NCBI RefSeq assembly: GCF_947242115.1
Contig: NC_074728.1
Coordinates: 6,270,425-6,334,424, forward strand
From: Biomphalaria glabrata
Taxonomy: Eukaryota; Mollusca; Gastropoda; Planorbidae
Direction of reading: 5' to 3'
DNA length: 64,000 nt
The position numbers and the translations under genes were made by a program. Position 1 is the first letter of the stretch. Each line of letters begins with the position of its first letter. This document shows, in pieces, positions 1-10,198 of this stretch. The notes beneath the pieces were generated by a model, which made no database searches, was not told the origin of the DNA, and saw only the letters and a program-made list of their open reading frames with translations.

Positions 1-225
1 TGACACCTTTCAGTTCTAAGGTTCTTCTTTCGTACTTAGCATTGACATAGACAAGTAGGCTTATTGGCTTTATCATCCAAGAATTACTGGACCTGTTTTT
101 TTTTTTTAAAGCGAACTTATTGGACTTATGAACTTAAAAATTTAGTTATGTTCTCAAAGGGAATGATCCTACGTTCGGTTTTTATCAGCCCTATACTCAT
201 TTGATTATGATGATGGACAATGGTT
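1..225. other. Unassigned AT-rich DNA
   Basis: I see no coding exon, RNA gene or familiar repeat in this stretch. Confidence 0.4.
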
Positions 226-335
226 ATGCTTGCACTGGATGTGGCAAGATATGTAGGTCACAGCTGAGTCTGCGTAGGCAAGGGAAATACCGCATTCATC
301 ATAAATATTCGGACTCGAAGACAAGCCTTATTATA
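226..335 (+). mobile_element. LINE 3' coding fragment (family B)
   Basis: The plus strand reads through a zinc-finger-like peptide, CTGCGKICRSQLSLRRQGKY, followed by YRIHHKYSDSKTSL. The same tail ends the better preserved copy at 50907-51445 on the other strand. It is the C-terminal end of a non-LTR retrotransposon reverse transcriptase protein, 5' truncated as LINEs usually are. The clade was not determined. Confidence 0.6.
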
Positions 336-547
336 ATAATATTCTTAATAAAAATACAAACAAGGGCTAAAGCTGTATAGTGGACATTAAAGATAGTAGA
401 TGTTACCAACTGAACATACCGTTGGGCTTGCTGGCATGATTGTCATCGTTGCCCCGATGCCCGATAAAAAGTAGGAGGTAACTCTAGCGTGTTTTCGCTA
501 CGGGTGATCTCCCAGTTTCTCCGATTGGTTTAAGGAAAAGAGACAAT
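336..547. other. Unassigned stretch between LINE fragments
   Basis: No coding exon or RNA gene is visible. The part at about 430-545 looks like an untranslated LINE 3' region, but I could not tie it to a family. Confidence 0.3.
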
Positions 548-592
548 CTATCTTATCTTATCTTACCTTATCTTATCTTATCTTATACAGAC
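548..592. repeat. TCTTA pentanucleotide microsatellite
   Basis: About nine imperfect copies of the 5-base unit (T)CTTA lie head to tail. It borders a LINE 3' end on its right and probably grew from that element's simple tail. Confidence 0.8.
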
Positions 593-700
593 ATAACTTC
601 AAAAAAAGAAGATGATTACGTCCTACGCGTCATGCATTTAGTCATGCATATTAACCAATGACTTAAATTCTGCCAAGTCACTGGTTTTCTATGATGTCTA
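593..700 (-). mobile_element. LINE 3' end (family C)
   Basis: On the minus strand this contains a recurrent 3' segment with the words GACGTAATCATCTTC and TTTTGAAGT. The same segment recurs at 1885-1965, 15040-15110, 45830-45870 and 54960-55010. The short stretch before it matches the end of the reverse transcriptase coding region seen at 1960-2070. It is heavily 5' truncated. Confidence 0.6.
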
Positions 701-798
701 TTAGCTTCCAAAATACATTGTCTTTTGACCAATGCTATAAAATGTTAAAATATTATTTAAATATACAAGAACTACATATTTTTCGGTTGCCTTTATGG

Positions 799-1013
799 CA
801 GTGTTTCTTAAACTGTGTTTTACGGAACCTTTGTGTTCCCTCGAGTCCTGAGTAGGTGTTCCAAGAACTACTGGTATAATTAACTAGTAGGCCACCTCGT
901 CAATTAACCACTCCAAAAAAAAATAATAAGCAAAGCGTTCCGCTAAATACTCAGAATTTTCGAAGTGTTCCGTTAAACAACAACAACAAAAAAAAGTTTG
1001 TCAAACACTACAT
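799..1013. mobile_element. hAT-like miniature element
   Basis: The ends read CAGTGTTTCTTAAACTG on the left and, inverted, TGTCAAACACTA on the right, a common hAT end type. A related copy lies at 6767-6957 and shares the internal words GTGTTCC and CTAAATACTCAGAAT. It has no coding capacity. I could not see a clean 8-bp target duplication. Confidence 0.45.
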
Positions 1014-1560
1014 TACGGGCATCGAGCTCACTCACACCTCATAATTCATTAAGTTTATCTTTCTAGGATTTATCTAAAAAAATTTTCACAAATTTAGTTT
1101 AGGCCTACACTTCTTTAATTACACATTTGAGCCAAACCGTGCATGTCGGATGTAATCACCATCTCTTTCTCCCCCTTTCCCCCTACAATTATGCGGCTTG
1201 GCATCACTAATGCACTATATTATCATTGATTTTAGTATGTGAATCTATAATATAGCTTAGAGCAAGCTGACAATCGCTTGCGAGAACCTCTCAAAAGAAG
1301 TGTCAAATGGAAAAAAAAAACAAAAAAAAAACCGTTCTTTAAATATAGGCCTATTCTAACAGTGGTCGTGTTATTTTAAGACGTTAGCTCGCATTGTGAA
1401 AGAGAGCAGTCTTCTGTCAACAACAACGGGTCCATTGTCCACTTACTTACACTAAACTGTTTCCACTGACGATAAGGTAAAGGTTTTGTAGTGATATGTA
1501 TGCGAAAGATATGTACTTATGTTTGGTAGATATAAGAAGGCACGGTGGCAAGGACTTGCC
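1014..1560. other. Unassigned AT-rich DNA
   Basis: No exon, RNA gene or known repeat is visible. It contains poly-A runs and an 11-bp (A)nCAAA tract only. Confidence 0.35.
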
Positions 1561-1563
1561 AAT

Positions 1564-1830
1564 GAGGCGCAGTGGCTGAATGGTAAAGCGCTTGGCTACC
1601 GAGCCGAGGGTTTCGGGTTCGAATCTTGGTGAAGATTGGGACTAATAATCTCTGAATCCTTAGGGTGCGCACGAATCTCCATTGGGTACCTAACAATAGT
1701 TGGGGAAAAGTAAAGGCTGTTGATTGTTGTGCCGGCCACATGACACCCTCGTTAACCGTGGTCCATATAAATATGAACTTTAACATCTATTTGCCCTATA
1801 GATCGCTTGGTCTGAAAGATCCTTTTTTTT
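1564..1830 (+). mobile_element. tRNA-derived SINE (family 1)
   Basis: A tRNA-like head carries an A box near TGGCTGAATGGTAAAGCGC and a B box GGTTCGAATC. A fixed body follows, with GTGAAGATTGGGA, GGGTACC, GGGGAAAAGTAAAGG and CACATGACACCCTCGTTAACC. It ends with the tail words CCCTATAGATCGC and GGTCTGAAAG. At least a dozen copies in the window share this layout. It is RNA polymerase III type and depends on a LINE partner for movement. Confidence 0.85.
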
Positions 1831-1884
1831 TTGTAGATATCAAGCTGCAAGGCTTCGATTAACGAAACTTATCTTATATAATAG

Positions 1885-2070
1885 GCCTACAGACCTTACT
1901 TCAAAAAAGAAGATGATTACGTCTTACGCGTCACGCATTCAGTCATGCATATTAACCAATTAGCCTACTTAAATTTTGCTAAGTCACTGGTTTTCCTGGC
2001 TAGCTCAGACAACCCATTCCATGCTCTAATAGCACTAGGGAAGAAGGAGTATTTGTACAAAAACTGTAAT
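1885..2070 (-). mobile_element. LINE C-terminal and 3' end fragment (family C)
   Basis: Minus-strand translation gives YSFFPSAIRAWNGLSELARK and then SDLAKFK before a stop. This is the familiar C-terminal end of an L2/CR1-like reverse transcriptase protein. The 3' untranslated part matches 593-700 and 15040-15110. It is 5' truncated. Confidence 0.7.
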
Positions 2071-2750
2071 CAATAACATAGATCTAAGCATGAGCTGTCC
2101 CTGAATAAGAGCTTTTTATAAAATTAGATTTTAACTCTATTTAAGTTGAATAGCCTACTTGAAGTTATTGTGATTAATAAAACAAGAAAAACATTTAAAA
2201 TACTAGGCTACACAAAAAAAAACATTCTTTTTACAACTTATGAAGCGATTATTTTTCTCTTAATATCTAATGAATGATAGATTTTAAAATTTGGAAAATT
2301 TCTTTATCCCGCCCAATCCTTCCCGAGAAAAAATCCTGGCTGACCGAATGTAGGCCTATAAATATACTAGGCATTGTAATACTCTAATGATAGGCCTTAA
2401 GATTTAGAAGGCGATGCGGACCATTCTAGTTCTATCCAAATAGACATTTATTTCTTTTTATACTTTGAAAAGTTTGGTCAAACCAGAGTTTTCTTAGCGT
2501 GGCCAACGAGCTAATAATTCTTTTTCCAACGATATACATCGATTATCAAATTTGTAAGATCATAAGAGCCGTTTTCGAAATCTCTGTTTAGGTTTTACTC
2601 CGGTTCCACGAATATATAAGCTGAATAGAGGTATTGTAATAAGCTAAAACAATCATTAGAGTTCGAACAGCAAGCTATACATTTGTTTCTATACTTCAAT
2701 ATCTGTTAATTTCATTTCGTTTATTTTCTTATTGACTGTTCGAACTTTAT
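2071..2750. other. Unassigned AT-rich DNA
   Basis: No coding exon, RNA gene or recognised repeat is visible on either strand. Confidence 0.35.
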
Positions 2751-2757
2751 TATGCTT

Positions 2758-2791
<34 letters not shown>

Positions 2792-2812
2792 CTGTCCTTC
2801 CATCCATCCATT
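2758..2812. repeat. CATC tetranucleotide microsatellite
   Basis: About thirteen imperfect CATC units lie directly at the 3' end of the minus-strand SINE that follows, as is usual for SINE tails. Confidence 0.85.
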
Positions 2813-3060
2813 CCCATTTCAGACCTTGTGGTCACTGGTCTGGGCAGATGATGTAAAGGCCGTCTGTTTCTGTGGCCTACGGTTAACGAGGGTGTCATGT
2901 GGCCAGAACAACGACCAACCGCTTTTACTTTTCCCCAACTAATGCCAGGTACCCATTACACTCAAAGGCGCCAAAAAATCCCGAAACGGAAAATCCCAGT
3001 CTTCACCAGGATTCAAATCCGGGACCAACGGTTCAGAAGCCAAGCGCTTTACCGCGCCTC
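2813..3060 (-). mobile_element. tRNA-derived SINE (family 1)
   Basis: A minus-strand copy of the SINE described at 1564: tail words TCAGACCTTGTGG on the left, body words GTGTCATGTGGCC and CTTTTCCCC in the middle, and the inverted tRNA head GCGCTTTACCGCGCCTC at the right end. The B box region is diverged. Confidence 0.85.
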
Positions 3061-3074
3061 TATGCTTAGTTATA

Positions 3075-3280
3075 ATAATAATTATAGCTTTTATATAGTG
3101 CTACTTTCATGCTTATAGCATGCTCAGAGTGCTATGGTCCAATTTCATTTGTGGACCAGTGGGAGGCAGCCTGTAGACGCTCAGTAAACACAAGTCTGCT
3201 GGAGTCGGGTGTCGAACCTCGAGCCCCCTTCATAGGTAGCGAAGTTAAAGCGTACTTTGCCTCTCGACCACGCTTGCCAC
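3075..3280 (-). mobile_element. tRNA-derived SINE (family 2) with target duplication
   Basis: On the minus strand a tRNA-like head with A box TGGTCGAGAGGCAAAGTACGC and B box GAGGTTCGACACC is followed by an unrelated body and an (AAT)n-like tail. An 11-bp direct repeat, GCTTAGTTATA, flanks it at 3064-3074 and 3281-3291. That marks the exact insertion boundaries and a LINE-type integration. The head and body differ from family 1. Confidence 0.75.
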
Positions 3281-3291
3281 GCTTAGTTATA

Positions 3292-3460
3292 AAAAAGGAA
3301 CACTCTTCCGTTGCCTTGCAGCTATATCCAAACATTCGAAACTTTTCAGGAGTCAACCCTGCGGAAAAATCAGGAACCAGTGACCCTTAGGCAGCTTCCA
3401 GAACACAACACTCTACCAGGGCAGAGCAAGCCACGCCGCTGATCCCAAACTACATCAGTA
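3292..3460. repeat. Dispersed repeat, also at 15780-15842 and 16485-16580
   Basis: The words GCCTTGCAGCTATA, CCAAACATTCG, GACCCTTAGGCAG and GCCGCTGATCCCAA recur in the same order in the 15.8-16.6 kb copy, where a LINE has split the repeat in two. Its class is unknown. Confidence 0.5.
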
Positions 3461-3568
3461 CTAGCCATTTCCTCAAACACATCAGCTGCGTGGAGAGGTG
3501 GAACTGCTACGTGGGATACATCGTCTCGATTATAGCTAATGTCCCGGCTCTAATGTAATTTCTATGAT

Positions 3569-4084
3569 CAGAGGCGAACTGGGTGTCGAAATCGGCCCGG
3601 GCGTTTCTATACAATCCGGCCCATCTCTTGTATAGCATATGATGGGCACCCAATTCTAGACCTACCTGTCCTCAAAGTCATTATGTCAAGTTTGACAATG
3701 TATCGGTATGGTTGCATATAATGAACTCTAAATCTTTATAGAAACATAGGCCTTATGTTGCTTTTTAATCGCTGAGTATGTATATGCCCTAAAAGGATGA
3801 AGCCTACCAGTAGGCCTACCACTATCAACGGAAAAAAGGCTATTACAATATTTCGGAAAATGTTTTAGATTAAAATAGTATTACATTGTGGAGTCTGTGA
3901 AATATTATTTTTTAAACACAATTTTAATTTTCAGAGGGCCCTTTTATGAGGTTTTATAAAACCTTTAACAATTTGATGCGTGCCATGGTGGCATTCATAC
4001 GGCCCTTTCGTGGCCCTACCAGCCCATTAAGGTACCGGCCCACCGGGCATTTGCCCGACTGCCCATATAGCCAGTCCGCCCCTG
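3569..4084. mobile_element. hAT-type MITE with 8-bp target duplication
   Basis: The terminal inverted repeats read CAGAGGCGAACTGG on the left and CCAGTCCGCCCCTG on the right. Perfect 8-bp direct repeats, TCTATGAT, lie at 3561-3568 and 4085-4092. An 8-bp duplication and CAG ends fit the hAT superfamily. It has no coding capacity. The copy at 7198-7685 is the same family in the other orientation. This one ends about 155 bp before the start codon of the DUF4430 gene. Confidence 0.85.
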
Positions 4085-4239
4085 TCTATGATCCATAGTC
4101 ACTTCGCGACTCAAGAAGGCAAAAAATAGAGCATAGATTGTACCTTATAACTGTATACAACTTGTATAATTTTTTCATCTTTAATTCCAGATATCCCAGA
4201 CCAAAATAAACTATTGTATTTAATCAAACGTTGGCATAA

Positions 4240-7200
4240 ATGAAAATGGCTCTCCATTCTTACGTGTGTGTTTTAATCAGTGTCACATTGGTGACATTTG
4301 CTTTAGGCGTGGTTGAGTTTGATGAGTAAGTATTGAAAAGAAAAAATATATGTTTTGTTTTTGAAGTTTTAACTTTGTGTGGGTCTGTTTAAAGATGGTT
4401 ACCCCACTTTTTTTATGTATTCGTTCAAATTCACATTCACATTTCCCTTAGTCTGTTGGACCATTGGGGCACCACGCAAGATTTGTTGATCGTCTTTATC
4501 CATTCCTCTGTCTTTTGCCTTAGAGCCTCTTTCAATTGCAGGCCCGTCCATTCTTTTATGTCTTCCCATCGCTTCCTGCGTCTCCCTCTTTTTTTTGTCC
4601 TGATACTTTTCCTTGAAGGAAGGTATTTGCGAGCCCGGAGATCTTGTAATAAGACCATTTATAGCGATAACTATAAATATATATAAATAGCTAATTTTTA
4701 GAAAGTAAAAAAGTAAAGTTCCTAATTCAGACCTTGTGGTCTATAGGGCAGATGCTGAAAAGATTAACAAGGGTGTCATGTGGTCAGCACAACGACCAGC
4801 CGCATTTACTTTTCCCCAACTAATTCAGGGTACCCATTAGAGCTGTGTGGACTCAGAGTCGCCCAAAGAGACCGAAATTTTAAAGTACAAGTCTTCACCA
4901 GGATTCGAACCATGGTTTGGAAGCTAAGCGCTTTACCGCTCAGCAACCGCGCCTCATAATAGCTAATCCCCCCAACAGCCCAACAAACTAAAGGCTAGAG
5001 AAAGGTGAAGGTGGCCATAGATGATAATCTATTACTGCGCTTCGAAAAATGAACTTTTTCGTTCATTATGAACATTGACTTAGAGAGTAAGCATCAACCC
5101 CAGCCCATGAGTATTTATTTACTTCCGCGTTTTTTGATGCGCATTTTATTTACAGCAGTGTCAAGCAAGGAGGAGTCAGGAGCTGCTTGTACACCCCAAC
5201 ACCATGTGGAATCTGTGGGCCGACTATTTCCGTAACGTTGAGGTTCAGGAACTCTCTGAAGCCCCCCTTTTTTGACAAGACAATCACTGTGCCTAGACAG
5301 CCTCAGCGAGAGCTCTTCCATTTCTTGCAGAGAGCTGCAGACGTGACTGGAGAAATCGTGTATGTAATCTGCTTCTTTTCTTTGAACGCTTTTCAAAGGA
5401 TGTTTAGTCCTTAATAAGGGTTAACAAAAGTAGCTGTGTTAGATATCTTGTACACACTATATATATATATATAGCTCCTCCTTCGTGGCTGAGGACATTT
5501 TTCATTTCCTATGAACTCGAAGATGACTGTAAAGTCCAATCCTCGCTTTAAAAAGCCGGTCGCATGTGTGGCATGGGTGGGTTATGTCAGTTTCAGATGG
5601 GCCTGCTTCTTCTCTCAGCTTTATGTTGGTTCGGCGCTCTTTTGCTCTGGCCACTCTTCTTGCTTCAAATCTTGAGACTCCGAGACTCACAGCTAAACGC
5701 CATGAGGAGCGATCGAGAGCTAGTGCTTCCCAGCCGTGAATGTCGATATCGCGTTCCTTGAAGGAGCTCTTGAGAGTGTCTTTGTAGCGCTTGTATTGGC
5801 CTCCTTGGACACAACTCCCCGTACAGAAGTCGCTTAGGAAGGCGATTGTCTGGCATGCGGATTACATGTACACACTAAGGAAAGACTTAATAACTATCAA
5901 CTATTAACTTTATTATCTTGGCATTTCATTTCATTTGGTACACACTGTCTTCTTCAGAACTCTGCTGTTACTGACCCGTAGATTAAAAAAAAAAAAGTTT
6001 CCCTTTCAGACATTGCGATCTATAGGGCAGATGATGTTAATGTCATCTGTTTCTGTGGTCAGCGGTTAATGAGCAAAGTGACATGTGTCAGGGGCGCCCA
6101 AAAAGTTCAAAATCCCAGTCTTCAACGAGATTTGAACCCAGGACCCAAGGTTCGGAAGCCAAGCGCTTAACCACTCAGCCACCGCGTCCCCCTTCTATAC
6201 AATTTACATATTTTATTAGCTGTTCACTCGACCTGGACTCAACCAAATACAAACAATAAAGTGGTCAACTAGTTTGTCTTTACATATTTACACCGAGACC
6301 AGTCGTTATAAAAGGCCTGAACGCTGACCTACAACATCACAACCTGTGGGCAGTTTAGACCGATAGCTCGTTGCCACGTCACAGGCCTGTACAGACCTTC
6401 TATAACGAGACAATACACTGCTTGCTACTCACAACAAACATACTCACTATCACAATAATCCATTTCAGACGTTGCGATTTATTGGACAATATGGTATAAC
6501 TGTATGAGCTCTTGCGTGTGTATGGGCACGAGAAGTCAGTTCAATGGGAACACTATTTCATTACCACTAGGTGTCGCTAGATAACATAAAAAATGCCGAT
6601 ATTCATATAAGCATAACCATAAAAGGTAGAGGGAGAATAAAGCGATACTAGAATTCAAGGGCCTTAAGTAGGTGTGTATTATGTGAATATTAAAGAGACG
6701 TAGAATTCAGGTGTCAGAAATATATAAGTCTTGTTTTATCATATCTTATAAATTACACACAACAGTGTTTCCAAATTGTGTTCCGCGGAGCCCTGTCTAC
6801 CGCGAGGCCTGAATAGGCGTTCCACAAACTACTGGAATAATTATCTAGAAGGTCACCACTTGAATTAATAACTCTAAAAAAAATAAGCAAAATGTTTCGC
6901 TAAATACTCAGAATGTGTATCATGCTTCTATAAGGTAAACATTTGGGAACCACTAGATTACAGAAGTTACTTAGTTAAAACAACGTCCTACGCATCTCAA
7001 GTGTCAATCTAATTAAGAATGTTAATAAACTCTGCTAAGTTGGCTTTACTGACTGATAACAATAACAAGAATCATGGTTTGAGCTTCAGTCTTCTAAAGA
7101 GAATTAATTTATTAAAAAACTGTCTGTCTGTCTGGTAAAAATTGTGTACACGTTATTTCTCCCACACCAATTATAGGAACAAGTTGACACTTAACACCAG

Positions 7201-10198
7201 GGGCGGACTGGCTATATGGGCATTTGGGCAAATGCCCGGTGGGCTGGTATTCAAATGGGCCTAAAGGGCCTCATGAATGCCACTATGGCACTTATTATAT
7301 TGTTAAAGGTTTTATAAAATTCTCATATATATATAAGCGTCGTATGAGATTCATATTAAAAACATCTTTTACAGACTATAGTGTAATACTAATTTAATCT
7401 AACACATTTTCAAAAATAATGTAATAGACAACATCCGTAGAGAGTGCTTTTAGTAGGCTTCATCCTTTTAGGGCCTATAAACATATATATTAAAAAGCAA
7501 CATAAGGCCTATATTTCTTATAAAGATATAGAACATGCATACAGTTATCGATACATTATAAAAAATAACATTATGATTTTGAGAACAGATAGGCCTATAA
7601 TTGGAGGCCCATCGTATGATATACAATTTATGGACTGTACTGTATAGAAATGCCTGGGCCGATTTTGACATTCAGTCCGCCCCTGCTTAACACAATTATT
7701 AATTGGCACAGACAAAACATGAAAAAATAAAACAAAAAACAACAATTAGCTAATTAACTACTGGTAATTCTTTTTTTTTTGTTTTGATACCGACAAGGGA
7801 AAATAATCTTTCAGTATTCATAGATATGGCTAAATATGTAGGGTTTGGTCCACCTATTGTTCACATGATTTCTCCCGCTTCCATTCTTCGATCAAGTTGA
7901 AATTTTAAACAATTTTTTTAATGTACCAACAAAACATGAATCAATTAAAAAATAACCAATAACTCATTTAACCATCAGTACATTTTTTTGTGTTTGATAA
8001 ATTAGGAAAATAACTTTTACATTATAGAGAGATAGTTCTAAGCGCAGATAAACTTTTTTTTTTAAATGATTTTTTTTATATTATTTTGCTTGTTTATAGA
8101 TATGTGTTGATCTAGAAGTGTGGCTTGACTTAATCTCTGCGGTACCTATTGCAGGTTCACAATTTCCTACTCGCCCATGGTTGGTTACATTCTTGACAGC
8201 ATCAACGGGCAGTACGGCTCAGAATCCGATAATTCATTCTGGGACTTTCTCAGTGAGAATGGCAGTTACGATTGCGGTATTTCTATATTCTAATATTTAG
8301 TTAGGCGTTATAGCTTGCATGTTATATGTGACAGTGTAACCGGTATGTTTGACATGTTCCTGCAGAAATGAAGATAATCTGCTTCCTAGTCTAAACCTCC
8401 CGGTATGTTTAACATGGTCCTGCAGACATGAAGATAATCTGCTTCTTAGTCTAAACCTCCCGGTATGTTTAACATGGTCCTGCAGACATGAAGATAATCT
8501 GCTTCCTAGTCTAAACCTCCCGGTATGTTTAACATGGTCCTGCAGACATGAAGATAATCTGCTTCTTAGTCTAAACCTCGGGGTATGTTTGGCATGTTTC
8601 TGCAGAAATGAAGATAATCTGCTTCCTAGTCTAAACCTCCCGCAGGACGATGGGGTATGGCAGTGGGCAGGTTATGAACCTGGAACTATCAAGACGACCG
8701 AACGTCATTCCAGCGCGCATACCGCACGACCATTAGCAAGCCTCCATGCACTAAGCCCCCGTGCTGAGATTAATCCCTTATAACACGTAACACTGTCCAG
8801 TTATTTGGTAGTGTTTTGTAGGGTTTGCCTGTCTCCGAACAAGACGAGTCCTCCGCATGCACCAGTTCTGTTTCAAGACAAGTTGTATCTTCGATTGTGT
8901 TTCTGAGCAACCTGCAGTCGTTGAGGATTAGTTCAACTGTCTCGCCTGCCGTGTGACAGTGTCGACATCTGGGATCGTTTGTTTCGGATCCTAGCAAAAA
9001 GGCTCCTATCGGATATTGTCTAATGCGGAATCGTGCCAAAATTGCTTGATCCTTTCAGTCTAGCTTTTACCATTTGTCTTTTCTGTTTGGGCGTTTGAGA
9101 ACCTACCAGACTACCCGTCCCGTGCTACAAAGGTCCCAGCTAACGTACCACTTGGATTTGATCCATTCACAAATTCTTGCTTTCGTAATCTCGTATGTTT
9201 GCGGCTCTTCTGCTGGGTCTAAAAGTGCTCGTAGCTTCGCTAAACTGTTCGCCCTCTCGTTTCCTCTGATTCCACAATGTGAGGGAATCCATTGCATCAC
9301 GACCAGTCAGCTATCAAGTTACTATCCGATTGGCAGGTGAACGTTTAGTCGGTGAACCAATTGTCATTTAGCAATTTGTCGTGTAAACAGCCATATTCGT
9401 GAACCAATTATCAGTTAGACATTTTGTCGTGTGAACAACCGTTGGTCGTGTGAATAACCATTTGTTGTGCGAACAACCATTTGTCGTGCGAACAACCTTT
9501 TGTCGTGCGAACAACCATTTGCCTTGTCCCATTCAACCCCAAGTTTAAGAAGCGTTTGACAATAATATTGTTGTAACTATGGCAACATAACCTCAACGAA
9601 AGGATTACAAAATGGAACGTTGAATCATCAATTAGAAACTAGATCTAGAGCCAAACTAATCACATCTTAGGCGTTCTTGTTTTCATCACTTCTCTGTTTC
9701 TCCATCGTGTCCCCTGGGCCAAATGACAGTGCGCAATGTAGAGTCATAACAATATCAACTACATTTTTACATTATTTACGCTGTTAGTTTAATTACAGTG
9801 CAGCGGTTCTCAACCTTTTAAGCTCGGCGACCCCTTTTTTACAATCCCCCACTCTGACGCAACCCCCCCCCCCCACACACACATACAGCAATAGAAGAGT
9901 AGACAATACCAATCCATATTTTCGATGGTCTTAGGCGACCCCTGGCAAATGGTCAATCGACCCCCAAAGGGGTCGCGATCCACAGGTTGAGAACCCCCTG
10001 AATTACAGGCTATATTATTAAATCCATAGTTCGTTTTCTTTATCGCTGCTAGATTGATTTTACACTCTAATATTAATTGTTTTCCTTACGTCTGCTTGCT
10101 TGATTTCAGGTGTCTCTGTGTATGTACCGAAGAACGGAGAGACGATTACATTTAATTTTACCAACTACAAAAACGCTGGCTACATTCTTAAGAAATAG
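4240..10198 (+). CDS. Secreted DUF4430/transcobalamin-like protein, four exons
   Basis: I assembled this by eye from exons 4240-4325, 5156-5359, 8155-8276 and 10110-10198 (501 nt, 166 aa plus stop). Every intron is GT-AG: donors GTAAGT, GTATGT and GTATTT, with acceptors TTTACAG, TTGCAG and TTTCAG. The phases fit across all junctions. Exon 1 encodes a signal peptide (hydrophobic run CVLISVTLVTFALGVV). Exon 2 has a CGICGP motif and TISVTLRFRNS. Exon 3 has GYILDSINGQYG and NSFWDFLSENG. Exon 4 has GVSVYVPKNGETITFNFTNY. The order (extended strand, SINGxxG, W-x-F, then GVxxYxPKxGExITF) is that of the DUF4430 domain found in the C-terminal part of transcobalamin and intrinsic factor and in many short invertebrate proteins. 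Function of the short forms is not established; cobalamin binding is not shown. An acceptor-like site just before 4192 suggests a further 5' untranslated exon. Confidence 0.8.
4440..4645 (-). mobile_element. LINE 3' coding fragment (family A), in intron 1
   Basis: Minus-strand translation gives RGRRRKRWEDIKEWTGLQLK and later SCVVPQWSNRLRE. This is the C-terminal end of a widespread non-LTR retrotransposon protein (usual form RKRWEDNIKEWTGL). Other copies lie at 24175-24530, 27110-27310 and 57480-57665. It lies inside intron 1 of the DUF4430 gene. Confidence 0.7.
4696..4957 (-). mobile_element. tRNA-derived SINE (family 1) with target duplication
   Basis: A minus-strand family 1 SINE with the usual tail, body and inverted head. 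A 10-bp direct repeat, AATAGCTAAT, flanks it at 4686-4695 and 4958-4967 and fixes the ends. It sits in intron 1 of the DUF4430 gene. Confidence 0.85.
5515..5860 (-). mobile_element. LINE C-terminal fragment, in intron 2
   Basis: Minus-strand peptides MPDNRLPKRLLYGELC and, in another frame, PCHTCDRLFKARIGLYSHLR are the end of a non-LTR retrotransposon protein. They are the H/N-RLPKxLLYGEL box and a terminal C2H2 finger. The two parts lie in different frames, so this copy is decayed. It is close kin of the copy at 22400-22870. Confidence 0.75.
5990..6190 (-). mobile_element. tRNA-derived SINE (family 1), partly deleted, in intron 2
   Basis: Minus-strand copy beginning with the tail word TCAGACATTGCGATC and ending with the inverted head GCCACCGCGTC. 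Part of the body between the ACATGTG and GGGGCGCCC words is missing compared with the full copy at 61362. A second short tail fragment is visible at about 6463-6500. Confidence 0.75.
6200..6766. other. Intron 2 sequence without recognised features
   Basis: No exon is needed here for the DUF4430 gene and I see none. Short matches to SINE family 1 tails occur near 6463. The remainder is unassigned. Confidence 0.35.
6767..6957. mobile_element. hAT-like miniature element
   Basis: Ends CAGTGTTTCCAAATTG and, inverted, TTTGGGAACCACTA. It is the same family as 799-1013. It has no coding capacity and lies in intron 2 of the DUF4430 gene. Confidence 0.5.
7198..7685. mobile_element. hAT-type MITE with 8-bp target duplication, in intron 2
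   Basis: Ends CAGGGGCGGACTGG and CAGTCCGCCCCTG form terminal inverted repeats. CTTAACAC is repeated exactly at 7190-7197 and 7686-7693. At 488 bp it has no coding capacity. It is the same family as 3569-4084. It interrupts a dispersed repeat that reads CTGTCTGTCTGGTAAA before it and continues after it. Confidence 0.88.
8341..8640 (+). repeat. 60-bp tandem repeat, five units, in intron 3
   Basis: Five units of exactly 60 bp start at 8341, 8401, 8461, 8521 and 8581, with few differences. Each unit contains an acceptor-like TCCTGCAG and, 37 bp on at the join with the next unit, a donor-like GGTATGT. The array begins 64 bp after the donor of exon 3. The open frame through it has no family resemblance and I do not regard it as coding. 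Confidence 0.9.
8770..9310 (-). mobile_element. LINE fragment with RNase H end (family D), in intron 3
   Basis: Minus-strand translation gives QWIPSHCGIRGNERANSLAK, the RNase H signature of non-LTR elements with a C-terminal RNase H. Further on comes MARFRIRQYPIGAFLL with a cysteine/histidine cluster (DPRCRHCHTAGETVELIL). The two parts are in different frames, so the copy is decayed. The plus-strand fragment at 13700-13925 is a relative. Confidence 0.75.
9345..9530. repeat. Imperfect 20-bp tandem repeat
   Basis: Units resembling GTGCGAACAACCATTTGTC are repeated about seven times with drift. The units on the left side are weaker. Confidence 0.7.
9801..10000. mobile_element. hAT-type MITE with 8-bp target duplication, in intron 3
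   Basis: Ends CAGCGGTTCTCAACCT and AGGTTGAGAACCCCCTG. AATTACAG is repeated at 9791-9798 and 10001-10008, with a 2-bp extra TG on the left side. It is the classic hAT end sequence in a 200-bp non-coding element, 109 bp before exon 4 of the DUF4430 gene. Confidence 0.85.

Noticed and set aside
1564-1640. tRNA gene
   Set aside because: The tRNA-like heads here and in a dozen other places are SINE promoters. They lack a complete cloverleaf and are followed by the same SINE body.
8341-8640. CRISPR-like array
   Set aside because: There are no spacers; the 60-bp units are contiguous. The host is a eukaryote. The same applies to the 46-, 48- and 57-bp arrays.
8349-8783. Open frame of 144 codons across the 60-bp repeat
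   Set aside because: Repeat-driven and inside intron 3 of the DUF4430 gene. No family resemblance.
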